Shown piece by piece: positions 49,236 through 57,177 of a DNA stretch of 58,984 bases. Under the pieces are notes generated by a model. That model was given only the letters and a program-made list of their open reading frames with translations, ran no database searches and was not told the origin of the DNA. How positions within the stretch are numbered: position 1 is the stretch's first letter; each line of letters opens with the position of its first letter. This stretch comes from an uncultured Ruminococcus sp. GTDB taxonomy: Bacteria > Bacillota > Clostridia > Oscillospirales > Acutalibacteraceae. A program made the position numbers and the translations under genes. The stretch spans positions 1 through 58,984 of the forward strand of contig CADBHB010000020.1 of NCBI GenBank assembly GCA_902794395.1, in the 5' to 3' direction.

Positions 49236-49271
49236 AAATGGAAAATACTTAATTCTTTTTGTAAACTATAC

Positions 49272-49321
49272 TTGACATTTCGTAAAACATGTGCTATATT
49301 ACATATAACGGAAACCTTCCG
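49272..49321 (+). promoter_or_regulatory. Promoter and palindrome of the membrane protein/XRE operon
   Basis: TTGACA (49272-49277), 17-base spacer, TATATT (49295-49300). Just downstream, CGGAA (49309-49313) and TTCCG (49317-49321) form a small dyad at the expected transcription start, a plausible autoregulatory site for the XRE protein. Confidence 0.75.
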
Positions 49322-49346
49322 GTCAACAAATAAAGGAGTGTTGAGT

Positions 49347-49883
49347 ATGAATAACCGTCAGATTTGGGTAATTGGTTTTTGCGTGGGATTGATCGTGGTG
49401 TGTCTGGTATGCATCTTTGCAGCCATTTTCCGCGGTTCACGCCAACTGAAGGCTAAGCTGGATGAGCGGCAGATCCTGGCGCGGAACGTCTCGTATAAAT
49501 ACGCTTTTTTCGGACTGCTGGGTTACTGCATCATCTGCGCGCTGCTGGATATGCTGGACATCCGATGGGCAACCACTACCGCCCTGCTGTTTATCGGGAT
49601 CTTCCTGTCGACCACTCTGTTTGCGATATTGAGCATCCTTAAAGACGCCTATGTCCCATATAACCAAGAACACAAAAAGTCCGTTATTCCATGGATGATT
49701 TCGATAGGCGTGCTCAATCTGGCAGTGTTTTTGATAAATGTGATACAGGGCGAAAACTTTTTCACCGACGGGCTGCTCAATGAGAATGTGTTGAATCCCT
49801 GCACGGCGGTGATGTTTCTCGGCATCGGCACCACACAGCTTATCAAGAATCAAATCAACAAAAAGGCAGCTGAAGACGAATGA
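49347..49883 (+). CDS. Multi-pass membrane protein of unknown function, paired with XRE regulator
   Basis: A 178-residue protein with about five hydrophobic helices (IWVIGFCVGLIVVCLVCIFAA at residues 5-25, then four more). An early cytosolic RQLKAKLDERQILARN segment resembles small membrane proteins that accompany XRE-type repressors in Firmicutes. AAGGAG (49333-49338) lies 8 bases before ATG 49347. The stop overlaps the regulator start (ATGA). No named family can be assigned with confidence; it might be a sensor or the target of the regulator. Confidence 0.7.
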   Translation: MNNRQIWVIGFCVGLIVVCLVCIFAAIFRGSRQLKAKLDERQILARNVSYKYAFFGLLGYCIICALLDMLDIRWATTTALLFIGIFLSTTLFAILSILKDAYVPYNQEHKKSVIPWMISIGVLNLAVFLINVIQGENFFTDGLLNENVLNPCTAVMFLGIGTTQLIKNQINKKAAEDE

Positions 49884-50077
49884 AGAATCTAAAGTTGAAA
49901 AGCGCACGCGCCGCTCTTGACCTTTCGCAGCAACAGCTGGCAGAACGCGTCGGTGTGAGCCGCCAAACGATCAACGCCATCGAAAAGGGTGATTATAATC
50001 CCAGCATCAAGCTGTGCATCGCAGTTTGCCGTGCATTGGGAAAGACTTTGGATGATTTGTTCTGGGAAACAGAATAA
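49880..50077 (+). CDS. Small XRE-family transcriptional regulator
   Basis: A 65-residue Cro/CI-type helix-turn-helix protein, almost entirely the DNA-binding domain: ARAALDLSQQQLAERVGVS, then RQTINAIEKGDYNPSIKLC, ending GKTLDDLFWETE as in the YozG/Xre-small group. It is translated in coupling with the membrane protein gene (4-base overlap) and closed by a bidirectional terminator. It probably regulates its own operon through the dyad at 49309-49321; this is inference. Confidence 0.92.
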   Translation: MKNLKLKSARAALDLSQQQLAERVGVSRQTINAIEKGDYNPSIKLCIAVCRALGKTLDDLFWETE

Positions 50078-50084
50078 CAAAAGC

Positions 50085-50119
50085 AAAGGACGTGCCGCAA
50101 CGACACGTCCTTTATTTTT
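50085..50119. terminator. Bidirectional terminator (XRE operon / rnf operon)
   Basis: AAAGGACGTG (50085-50094) pairs with CACGTCCTTT (50104-50113), followed by a T-rich run to 50119. Confidence 0.85.
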
Positions 50120-50138
50120 CGGAAAGTATTCTTTATCT

Positions 50139-50201
50139 AAACTCTCCGCTCTAAAAATTCAACTCTTAACTCTAAAATCTAAACTCTTAACTCTTAACTC
50201 T
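50139..50201. repeat. Degenerate AACTCTTAACTCT tandem repeat
   Basis: Several imperfect copies of AACTCT(T/A)A run from 50139 to 50201 and include the rnfB stop codon (50194-50196). The complementary form AGAGTTAAGAGTTGAG appears at 56075-56110. Confidence 0.7.
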
Positions 50202-51018
50202 GAAAGTGGTGGCACCCGCTCAGGTCCTCTACCGTGATGCAGTGGGTGGTGCAGTTTTCGGCGCAGGCGCCGCAGTCTGTGCACTTTTCGTAGTCGATGA
50301 CCGCTACATTGTCCGCGACCTTTATCGCGCCGCTCGGACAGACCTTTTCGCACTTTTTGCAGCCGATACAGCCGCTTTGGCAAACCTTGCGGGTTACGGC
50401 GCCCTTGTCGCGGTTGCTGCACTTTACAACGACCTTTTTAACGTCGGGCACCAGCGAAATAAGATGGTTGGGACAGGTTTTCGCGCAGAGCCCGCAGCCT
50501 ATGCAGTCGCAGGTGTAGACATTCGCCACGCCGTCTTTTATGTAGATGGCGTCCTGCGGACAGGCTTTGGCGCAGTCGCCCAGACCCAGACAGCCGTAGG
50601 TGCAGCTGCCCTTGCCGCCGTACATCAGCTTTGCCGCCGCGCAGCTTTCTATGCCGTTGTAGACCACCTTGTCCTGTGTATGCTGACAGTCGCCCGAGCA
50701 GTGGACAACCGCCACCTGCTCGATAACGTCCTCAAACTCCACGCCGAGAACCTCGCTGAGCTGCTTTGCCACCGCGTCTGCGCCGGGGATGCAGAGGTTG
50801 GTTGCGACCGACGGGTCCTCGCAAAGTGCCTTGGCGTAGCCGTCGCAGCCCGCGTAGCCGCAGGCGCCGCAGTTGGCGCCGGGCAGGCAGTCGCGTACAG
50901 CGGGAAAGCGCTCGTCCTCCTTTACCGCCATCAGCTTTGAGGCGATGACCAGCACCGCCGCACAGACTATGCCGATTATTACGACGGGTATAACCGCCGT
51001 GAGAATTGCCTGTAACAT
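50194..51018 (-). CDS. rnfB: Rnf complex ferredoxin-type subunit RnfB
   Basis: Electron-entry subunit of the ion-translocating ferredoxin:NAD+ oxidoreductase, 274 residues. An N-terminal membrane helix (AILTAVIPVVIIGIVCAAVLVI) is followed by the four-cysteine [4Fe-4S] motif GANCGACGYAGCDGYAKALC. Further ferredoxin-type clusters follow: CTYGCLGLGDCAKACPQ, CDCIGCGLCAKTCPN, CQSGCIGCKKCEKVCPS and CTDCGACAENCTT. The clostridial multi-cluster layout is complete. GGAGGG at 51025-51030 supports ATG 51018 instead of 51039. It is the last gene of rnfCDGEAB; its stop lies inside an intergenic tandem repeat. Confidence 0.96.
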   Translation of the reverse strand: MLQAILTAVIPVVIIGIVCAAVLVIASKLMAVKEDERFPAVRDCLPGANCGACGYAGCDGYAKALCEDPSVATNLCIPGADAVAKQLSEVLGVEFEDVIEQVAVVHCSGDCQHTQDKVVYNGIESCAAAKLMYGGKGSCTYGCLGLGDCAKACPQDAIYIKDGVANVYTCDCIGCGLCAKTCPNHLISLVPDVKKVVVKCSNRDKGAVTRKVCQSGCIGCKKCEKVCPSGAIKVADNVAVIDYEKCTDCGACAENCTTHCITVEDLSGCHHFQS

Positions 51019-51031
51019 CCTTCGCCCTCCC

Positions 51032-51622
51032 TTACGCAAACATGTTTTCTATCACTCCGCCGAAGCCGAGGAAGGAAAGAGAGGTGATGGACGCCGCCAC
51101 CAGCGTGACGGGCAATCCCTTGAAGCTTTCGGGGATGTCGGCGCCCTCGATTTTGGAGCGCACGCCCGAGAACATCACCATGGCGAGGAAGAAGCCCAGT
51201 CCGCTGCCCAGCGAATTGACCATAGCCTCGAGGAAGGTGTAGCTTTCGGTGATGTTGAGGATGGTTACGCCCAGCACCGCGCAGTTGGTGGTGATGAGCG
51301 GCAGATAAACGCCCAGCGACTTGTGCAGCGAGGGAATGTACTTTTTAAGCACGATCTCCACAAGCTGTACCAGCGCCGCTATGACGAGGATGAACACGAT
51401 GGTCTGTAAATAGCCCAGACCGTTCGGGGTGAGCAGGTAGTACTGTATGGGGTAGGTGGCAGCCGTGGCGAGCATCATTACAAAGATGACCGCGAGGCTC
51501 ATGCCTACGGCGGAGTCAAGCTTTTTTGAAACGCCGAGGAAGGGGCAGATGCCCAAAAACCGCGACAGCACGTAGTTGTTGATGAATACTGCCGAAAGCA
51601 GGATGATGATAAGCTTGGTCAT
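51032..51622 (-). CDS. rnfA: Rnf complex membrane subunit RnfA
   Basis: Polytopic membrane protein of 196 residues with six hydrophobic helices. The opening IILLSAVFINNYVLSRFLGICPFLGVSKKLDSAVGM is characteristic of RnfA/NqrE, with the cysteine (GICPFLG) that helps bind a membrane [2Fe-2S] cluster, and ITTNCAVLGV provides the second cysteine segment. Its ATG overlaps the rnfE stop. It forms the pseudo-symmetric core with RnfE. Confidence 0.96.
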   Translation of the reverse strand: MTKLIIILLSAVFINNYVLSRFLGICPFLGVSKKLDSAVGMSLAVIFVMMLATAATYPIQYYLLTPNGLGYLQTIVFILVIAALVQLVEIVLKKYIPSLHKSLGVYLPLITTNCAVLGVTILNITESYTFLEAMVNSLGSGLGFFLAMVMFSGVRSKIEGADIPESFKGLPVTLVAASITSLSFLGFGGVIENMFA

Positions 51623-52311
51623 CAGGCGCTCACCTCCGCTTCATTACCGGCGCAGTCGCCTGCCGCCTTGCCGCAAACAGCCGCCTGAGGACAGCCCGCG
51701 CAGCCGAAGTCCTTCTTTTTGGGCTTGTGCTTGCCGAACTTATTTACCGCCGCTATCAGGATGCCGAACACGAAGAAGCCGCCCGGCGCCATGGTGAGGA
51801 TGGATATTTTGGTGTCGACCAGCACGGGTATCTCAAAGCCGAGGAAGGTACCGTTGCCGAACACCTCGCGTATGGTAGCCATGAGCACCAGCGCCAGCGT
51901 AAAGCCCGCGCCCATGCCGATGGCGTCGACAGCGGAATCGGCTACGGTGTTTTTGTTGGCGAACATCTCCGCTCTGCCCAAAATGATGCAGTTTACGACG
52001 ATAAGCGGCAAAAAGATGCCCAGCGACTTATCGAGCGCCGGCGCAAACGCCTTTACCAGCATCTGCACCATGGTGACAAAGCCCGCTATCAGCACGATGT
52101 AGCAGGGGATGCGCACCTTGTCGGGTATGACTTTTCTGAGGGCGGAGATGACGATGTTGGAGCATATGAGCACTATAGTCGCCGCCGCGCCCATGCCCAG
52201 CGCGTTGGAAACGCTGGTGGAGGTGGCGAGAGTGGGACAGGTGCCCAGCACCAGGACCAGCACGGGGTTTTCCTTTATAAGGCCCTTTGAAAGGTTTTGC
52301 AGCTTGTTCAC
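51622..52311 (-). CDS. rnfE: Rnf complex membrane subunit RnfE
   Basis: Polytopic membrane protein of 229 residues, homologous to RnfA in its core. GLIKENPVLVLVLGTCPTLATSTS near the start carries the conserved cysteine, and PLIVVNCIILGRAEMFA the second. The C-terminus has a cysteine-rich extension (CAGCPQAAVCGKAAGDCAG) seen in some clostridial RnfE proteins. It starts directly after the rnfG stop. Confidence 0.96.
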   Translation of the reverse strand: MNKLQNLSKGLIKENPVLVLVLGTCPTLATSTSVSNALGMGAAATIVLICSNIVISALRKVIPDKVRIPCYIVLIAGFVTMVQMLVKAFAPALDKSLGIFLPLIVVNCIILGRAEMFANKNTVADSAVDAIGMGAGFTLALVLMATIREVFGNGTFLGFEIPVLVDTKISILTMAPGGFFVFGILIAAVNKFGKHKPKKKDFGCAGCPQAAVCGKAAGDCAGNEAEVSA

Positions 52312-52839
52312 TTACTCCGCCTCCTTTACGGTTTGATAGGCGTCAAAGGCGGACGCGACTGCCTTTTTATACGCCTTCGAGGAAATGGTAGCGCCGGTCA
52401 CGGCGTCCACCTCGTCGTAGTTATCCGCGGTTTTGCCCGCGTAGTTTTTGTTGTATCCGGCGGCGTTGTCCACGACGCGAGAGCCGATGCCGCTGGTTTC
52501 GCTGTGGCTGAGGGTCTGGACGCTCTCGATGGAGCCGTCCGCCTTGACACCGCACATCATGGTGATGGTGCCGCCGTAGCCCTTGGTTTCAAGCTTGAAC
52601 ACATAGCCCGCGCCGTTTTGCGCCCGATATGCCTCGGTGACGCCCTCGGGAAGGGCGACTCCGGTTATCTCCTCAAAGCTGTCCGCCTCTGTAAGCACCT
52701 CACTGCGAGCCTTGGCGGCGGCTTTTTCGTCCGCCTCCCTTATGATGGGAGCGGTTATGGCATTTACGGTGGCGAGCAGCGCGGTGACGACAAGACAGAT
52801 AGCCGCCAGTACCGCGATGGGTTTTACTATATCCTTCAC
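52312..52839 (-). CDS. rnfG: Rnf complex flavin subunit RnfG
   Basis: FMN-binding subunit of 175 residues with an N-terminal transmembrane helix (IAVLAAICLVVTALLATVNAI). The covalent flavin site is the threonine in DAVTGATISSKA; the preceding SHSETSGIGSRV is also conserved. It overlaps rnfD by 4 bases (ATGA). It carries electrons on the outer face together with RnfD. Confidence 0.95.
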   Translation of the reverse strand: MKDIVKPIAVLAAICLVVTALLATVNAITAPIIREADEKAAAKARSEVLTEADSFEEITGVALPEGVTEAYRAQNGAGYVFKLETKGYGGTITMMCGVKADGSIESVQTLSHSETSGIGSRVVDNAAGYNKNYAGKTADNYDEVDAVTGATISSKAYKKAVASAFDAYQTVKEAE

Positions 52840-53792
52840 GACTCGTCCACCTCCCCTGCCAGCGGCTTTGACCGCGTCAGCTTTTCAATGTAGGGTGTCA
52901 AAATATTCATCAGCAGCAGCGAGAAGCTGACTCCCTCGGGGAAGTTGCCCCAGAAGCGTATAAGGATGGTGATGAGTCCGCAGCCCACGCCGAAAATGAT
53001 CTTGCCCCATTTGTTGGCGGGCGTTGAGGAATAGTCGGTAGCCATGAAGAAGGCGCCGATCATCAGACCGCCCGAGAGCACCTGCGCCAAAACGTCCTTG
53101 CCGCAGACAAGCGACATAAGCGCCACGGTGCCTATGAAGGCGACCGGGGTGTGCCAGGTGATGACGCGGCGTACCATGAGGTAGATGCCGCCGAGTATGA
53201 GCGCCAGAGCGCAGGTCTCGCCCAAACAGCCGCCGGTGTTGCCAAGCAGCATATCGAGGTAGGACGGCAGGCTTTCGGTGTCGCCCTTTGCCATGAGCGA
53301 AAGGGGCGTCGCGCCGGTTACGGCGTCGGGCGCCATGGTGGCTGTCATATCAAACGCCTTGGGCACCGCCCATGAGGTCATGGTGCCCGAAAACGCGGTC
53401 ATAAGAATGATACGCGCGGTGGCGGCGGGGTTAGCGAAGTTTTGTCCTATGCCGCCGAAGAGCTGCTTGACTACGACTATGGCTACCACGCTGCCCAGCG
53501 TAGCCTGCCACAGCGGGATGGTCACGGGCAGGTTGAGCGCCAGAATTATGCCGGTGACGACCGCCGAAAGGTCGCCCACAGTGTTTTCTTTTTTGCAAAG
53601 CTTTTCAAAGCCCCACTCCGAGAGCAGGCAGACCGCCACGCAGTCGGCTATGACCAGCATGCTGCGCAGTCCGAACCAGATCACCGAGGCGATCATGGCG
53701 GGCGCCAGCGCGATTATTACGTCGAGCATGATGCTGCGCGTGGTGCGCGGGCTGTGAAAATGCGGCGATACCGCCGAGATCATTTTTCTCAT
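52836..53792 (-). CDS. rnfD: Rnf complex flavin/membrane subunit RnfD
   Basis: Polytopic membrane subunit of 318 residues. The N-terminus has SPHFHSPRTTRSIMLDVIIALAPA; the covalent FMN threonine lies in PDAVTGATPLS. Multiple helices and the final FSLLLMNILTPYIEKLTR segment match RnfD/NqrB. ATG 53792 overlaps the rnfC TGA (ATGA) and follows GGAGGGCGG; the longer frame from 53915 is rejected. Confidence 0.95.
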   Translation of the reverse strand: MRKMISAVSPHFHSPRTTRSIMLDVIIALAPAMIASVIWFGLRSMLVIADCVAVCLLSEWGFEKLCKKENTVGDLSAVVTGIILALNLPVTIPLWQATLGSVVAIVVVKQLFGGIGQNFANPAATARIILMTAFSGTMTSWAVPKAFDMTATMAPDAVTGATPLSLMAKGDTESLPSYLDMLLGNTGGCLGETCALALILGGIYLMVRRVITWHTPVAFIGTVALMSLVCGKDVLAQVLSGGLMIGAFFMATDYSSTPANKWGKIIFGVGCGLITILIRFWGNFPEGVSFSLLLMNILTPYIEKLTRSKPLAGEVDES

Positions 53793-55108
53793 TTTCCGCC
53801 CTCCTTTTTCTGCTGCGCCTGATAGTTGCGCAGCACGGCTTTCGCCAGTTTGTTTGTCTGCACAAGATGCCGCTTGGCAGGGCAGACATAGGAGCAGCAG
53901 CCGCACTCCATACACAGGTCGACACAGAGGGTCTTGAGCGCCTCGGCGTCGTTTAGCTTATAGGCTCGCGCTATCGCGCGCGGGTCGAGCCGCAGCGGAC
54001 AGTGGTTAAGGCAGGCGCCGCAGTTTATGCAGGGGGTGGTTTTGGGCGGCTTTGCCTCGCGCTCGTCCATAGCTACGATAGCATTGGTGTTTTTCAGGAT
54101 GGGCGCGCTAAGGTCGGGCACGGCAATACCCATCATGGGTCCGCCGTAGAGCACCTTGGCGGGCTCGCACTTGCAGCCGCCGGCGGCTTCCAGCACGTCG
54201 GCGATAGAGGTGCCGACGGGAGCGATGAGGTTTTTCGGCTCGTTGACCGCGGATCCGTCTACCGTCAGGCATTTTTCAACCAGCGGCATGCCCGTTTCAA
54301 CGTATTTCGCGATGAAGGCGAGGGTTGTGACGTTTATGACCACCACGCCCACGTCCAGCGGCAGACCGCCCTGCGGTATCATCATGCCCAGGGTGTTGTA
54401 GACAAGCACCTTTTCGCCGCCCTGCGGGTACATAGGCGGCAGCACCTGCACCTCTACGCCCTCGGTTTTGGCGGCAAGCTCCCTCGCCTTGGCTATAGCC
54501 TCGGGCTTGTTTGCCTCGATGCCGATGACAAAGCGCTTTACCAGCAGGTATTTTTTGAGCAGATCTATGCCCGCGAACACGTCATCCGCTCTGTCTACCA
54601 GAGTGCGGGTGTCCGAGGTGATGTAGGGTTCACATTCAGCGGCGTTGATGACGACCGCGTTGACGACGCTTAGGTCGCCGTTGATGCTGAACTTGACAAA
54701 GGTCGGGAAGCCCGCTCCGCCCAAGCCGACCGAGCCGCTGTCGCGCACCGCCTGCACAAAGCTTTCGGTGTCGTGGACGTCGGGTGGCTGCACGGTCTCG
54801 CTGACCTCCTGCAGTCCGTCTGTCTCGATGACGATGCAGGGCACCTTGGCGCCCATGGCGGTCATCATTTCGTCAATTTTTTGTACCTTGCCCGAAACGC
54901 CCGAGTGTATTGGCGCGGAAATGTAGCCGTCAGCCTCGGCGATAAGCTGTCCCACCTTCACCGCGTCGCCGCGCTTCACCACGGGCTTTGCGGGGCGTCC
55001 GATGTGCATCGACATAGGGATGGTCACGGTTTTGGGAACGGGGATCCGCACGGGCGCGGATCCTGCCGTGTGCTTCAGGTGCGGTACGTGAATACCTTTT
55101 AACTTCAT
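53789..55108 (-). CDS. rnfC: Rnf complex NADH-binding subunit RnfC
   Basis: Peripheral NAD(H)/FMN subunit of 439 residues. It has the N-terminal barrel (MKLKGIHVPHLKHTAGS, PMSMHIGRPAKPVV), the nucleotide-binding segment GLGGAGFPTFVK, and two ferredoxin-type clusters (CINCGACLNHCP and CMECGCCSYVCP). It is the first gene of rnfCDGEAB; with RnfB it couples ferredoxin oxidation to NAD+ reduction and Na+ or H+ export. The operon starts from the promoter at 55161-55189, divergent from a Crp/Fnr regulator. Confidence 0.96.
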   Translation of the reverse strand: MKLKGIHVPHLKHTAGSAPVRIPVPKTVTIPMSMHIGRPAKPVVKRGDAVKVGQLIAEADGYISAPIHSGVSGKVQKIDEMMTAMGAKVPCIVIETDGLQEVSETVQPPDVHDTESFVQAVRDSGSVGLGGAGFPTFVKFSINGDLSVVNAVVINAAECEPYITSDTRTLVDRADDVFAGIDLLKKYLLVKRFVIGIEANKPEAIAKARELAAKTEGVEVQVLPPMYPQGGEKVLVYNTLGMMIPQGGLPLDVGVVVINVTTLAFIAKYVETGMPLVEKCLTVDGSAVNEPKNLIAPVGTSIADVLEAAGGCKCEPAKVLYGGPMMGIAVPDLSAPILKNTNAIVAMDEREAKPPKTTPCINCGACLNHCPLRLDPRAIARAYKLNDAEALKTLCVDLCMECGCCSYVCPAKRHLVQTNKLAKAVLRNYQAQQKKEGGK

Positions 55109-55136
55109 AATGTTCCTCCGAATATAGTATCGGCAA

Positions 55137-55189
55137 ATGCGCTTAGGCGCATATGTAATTATTGTATCACATTTTTAAACCATATCCAA
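55137..55189 (-). promoter_or_regulatory. rnf promoter with leader hairpin and half-site dyad
   Basis: Minus strand: TTGGAT (55184-55189), 17-base spacer, TACAAT (55161-55166). GTAAT (55155-55159) and ATCAC (55166-55170) form a near-dyad over the -10. The leader holds ATGCGC/GCGCAT (55137-55142 and 55147-55152). Confidence 0.75.
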
Positions 55190-55278
55190 TATGCACTTTG
55201 ACCATATATTACTTTTGTTTTTGTGCATTTGTACGATTCTTGCGTAACAGATAAAAGCTTGCTTTCTTCAAAAAAGCG

Positions 55279-55306
55279 TTGCATTTGCAATTTTTTGTGT
55301 TATAAT
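55279..55306 (+). promoter_or_regulatory. Sigma-A promoter of the Crp/Fnr gene
   Basis: TTGCAT (55279-55284), 16-base spacer, TATAAT (55301-55306), 64 bases before the start codon. Confidence 0.75.
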
Positions 55307-55369
55307 GTTAGTGGTCTTTTACAAGTAAAAAGCACCGCATATAACTCACCACACCCTTACGGAGGCGCT

Positions 55370-56074
55370 ATGGCGAATTACACCGAATTTCTGAAAATCG
55401 AGAACCTGGAGATACTGCAGCACAGCCTGTTTTTTTCGGGCCTGAGCGCGGACGAGCTGACACGATACGTCACCTTTGCCAAGCCCGAGCTTATTGAGCT
55501 TGAGCCGGAGCAGAAGCTCAGCGTGCAGCCCGGCCACAAGCGCAGGCTGGGCATAGTGCTTACGGGGCGCGTAAAGGTTTACACCATTGACTACGACGGC
55601 AACAAAACGATAATAAACGCCATAGACGGCCACGGCACCATAGGCACCATGCAGTTTATGATGGAGTATTACAATGTGCTGTTCGAGGTGGTCGCCGACA
55701 CGCCCGGAAAGATAATGATGATCGACCCCGACTCGCTGCTGATTGCCGACGAGAGCATAGCGCTGGTGCAGCACAAGATACTTGTGAACATGATGGCGTC
55801 GCAGCGGCAGCTGTTCATAACCATTTCGGAGCATTTGGTGTGCCTGTCGCAGAAAAACATCCGCGACAAGATAATGCGGTTTTTGAAGATTTGCAGCGAG
55901 GCGGAGCGCTCCTATGAGTTTGACATCCGCTTTTCACGCGAGGAGTTCGCGGCGTATCTGGCTGTTGACCGCGCCTCGCTGTCGCGCTCACTGAGCGAGC
56001 TAAAGCGCGAAGGGATAATAGAGTATCACAAAAACCACTTTAAGATATTGACCACACAGCACTTTAAGTACTAA
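55370..56074 (+). CDS. Crp/Fnr-family transcriptional regulator
   Basis: A 234-residue regulator with an N-terminal cyclic-nucleotide-binding-like beta barrel (about residues 20-130, with RLGIVLTGRVKVYTIDYDGN), a dimerisation helix and a winged-helix domain (FSREEFAAYLAVDRASLSRS, LSELKREGII). The Fnr-type N-terminal cysteine cluster is absent, as is the Crp cAMP-binding signature, so the ligand is unknown. ATG 55370 follows GGAGG at 55361-55365. It is divergent from rnfC across 261 bases, making control of rnf a reasonable hypothesis. azlCD follows on the same strand after a tandem-repeat spacer. Confidence 0.9.
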   Translation: MANYTEFLKIENLEILQHSLFFSGLSADELTRYVTFAKPELIELEPEQKLSVQPGHKRRLGIVLTGRVKVYTIDYDGNKTIINAIDGHGTIGTMQFMMEYYNVLFEVVADTPGKIMMIDPDSLLIADESIALVQHKILVNMMASQRQLFITISEHLVCLSQKNIRDKIMRFLKICSEAERSYEFDIRFSREEFAAYLAVDRASLSRSLSELKREGIIEYHKNHFKILTTQHFKY

Positions 56075-56110
56075 AGTTGAGATTTGAGAGTTAAGAGTTG
56101 AGAGTTGAGG
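56075..56110. repeat. Degenerate AGAGTT tandem repeat
   Basis: Five imperfect copies of the AGAGTT/GAGTT unit between the crp stop and azlC; inverse of the repeat at 50139-50201. It runs into the azlC start and may supply its purine-rich ribosome binding site. Confidence 0.7.
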
Positions 56111-56113
56111 AGA

Positions 56114-56821
56114 ATGACTAAAAAATCGTTTCGGCGCGCGTTCCGCGACAGTCTGCCGATAATGGCGGGGTACCTTGCGCTGGGCATAGGCTACGGCGTG
56201 CTGCTGCAGAGCAAGGGCTACAGCTTTTGGTGGGCCATCTTGATGAGCGTCACGATGTTCGCGGGCTCGGGGCAGTACGCGGGCGTAGATTTCATGGCGA
56301 GCGGCGCCTCGCTGCTGACCACCGCCTTTATGACGCTTATCATCAACTGCCGCCACTTTTTTTACGGCGTTTCGCTGCTGGAAAAGTACCGCGGCACGGG
56401 GCTTGTTAAGCCCTATTTGATTTTCGGCCTGACCGACGAGACCTACTCGATCACCGCCACGACAAAGCTTGAGGATGACATTAATCCCAAAAAATACTAC
56501 TTCTTCCTCACCGCCCTCAACCACAGTTACTGGATAACGGGCTGTGTGCTGGGCGCGGTGCTGGGAATGTTTTTACCGTTCCCCAGCACGGGCATCGACT
56601 TCGCTATGACCGCGTTGTTCATTGTGATTATGACAGAACAGTGGCTGAGCAGCAAGCAGCATCTGCCCGCTGTGCTGGGCGTGGCCACCACCCTTATCTG
56701 TCTGGTGGTGTTCGGGGCGCAGTACTTCATAGTGCCCGCGCTGTTTTTGATAGCCGCGGAGCTGATGATCTTCCGCAAAAAGCTTGACATACCCGAAAGC
56801 GAGGTGGCTGAGGATGACTGA
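56114..56821 (+). CDS. azlC: Branched-chain amino acid exporter large subunit AzlC
   Basis: AzlC-family membrane protein of 235 residues with about six helices; with AzlD it forms a branched-chain amino acid export system. Conserved segments: AFRDSLPIMAGYLALGIGYG, SVTMFAGSGQYAGV, LIINCRHFFYGVSLL and FGLTDETYSI. ATG 56114 and an upstream TTG at 56105 are both in frame; the TTG form would not be close to a better ribosome site, so ATG is used. The stop overlaps azlD by 8 bases. Confidence 0.94.
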   Translation: MTKKSFRRAFRDSLPIMAGYLALGIGYGVLLQSKGYSFWWAILMSVTMFAGSGQYAGVDFMASGASLLTTAFMTLIINCRHFFYGVSLLEKYRGTGLVKPYLIFGLTDETYSITATTKLEDDINPKKYYFFLTALNHSYWITGCVLGAVLGMFLPFPSTGIDFAMTALFIVIMTEQWLSSKQHLPAVLGVATTLICLVVFGAQYFIVPALFLIAAELMIFRKKLDIPESEVAEDD

Positions 56822-57146
56822 TGTGCACGCGCTGCTTCAGGTGGGCGTGATGGCGGTAGTGATAGCCTTTACGCGCTTTTTGCCCTTCCTCGCCTTTCCC
56901 GAGGGGCGAAAAACCCCGCGGGTCATCACATATTTGGGCAAGGTGCTGCCATATGCTATTATCGGTATGCTGGTGGTGTACTGCTTTAAGGGCGTGTCGG
57001 TGCTCAGCTACCCCTACGGGCTGCCCGAGCTGGCGGCGGCTGTGTTTGTGGCGGGCACCTACGTTTGGCTGCGCAACACGCTGGTGAGCGTATTCGGCGG
57101 CGTAGCCGTATATATGATATTGGTACAGCTGGTCTTTGCCACTTGA
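56814..57146 (+). CDS. azlD: Branched-chain amino acid exporter small subunit AzlD
   Basis: A 110-residue membrane partner of AzlC with four helices: QVGVMAVVIAFTRFLPFLAFP, the YLGKVLPYAIIGMLVVYC motif and two more. ATG 56814 overlaps the azlC stop, with GAGG close upstream. The length matches AzlD. The longer frame from 56784 is inside azlC and rejected. Confidence 0.93.
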   Translation: MTDVHALLQVGVMAVVIAFTRFLPFLAFPEGRKTPRVITYLGKVLPYAIIGMLVVYCFKGVSVLSYPYGLPELAAAVFVAGTYVWLRNTLVSVFGGVAVYMILVQLVFAT

Positions 57147-57177
57147 CGCGGCGGACCTGTGACAGAGAGGGATAGTT

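Noticed and set aside
57147-57177. yybP-ykoY manganese riboswitch before mntP
   Set aside because: Only 31 bases separate azlD and mntP, too short for the aptamer.
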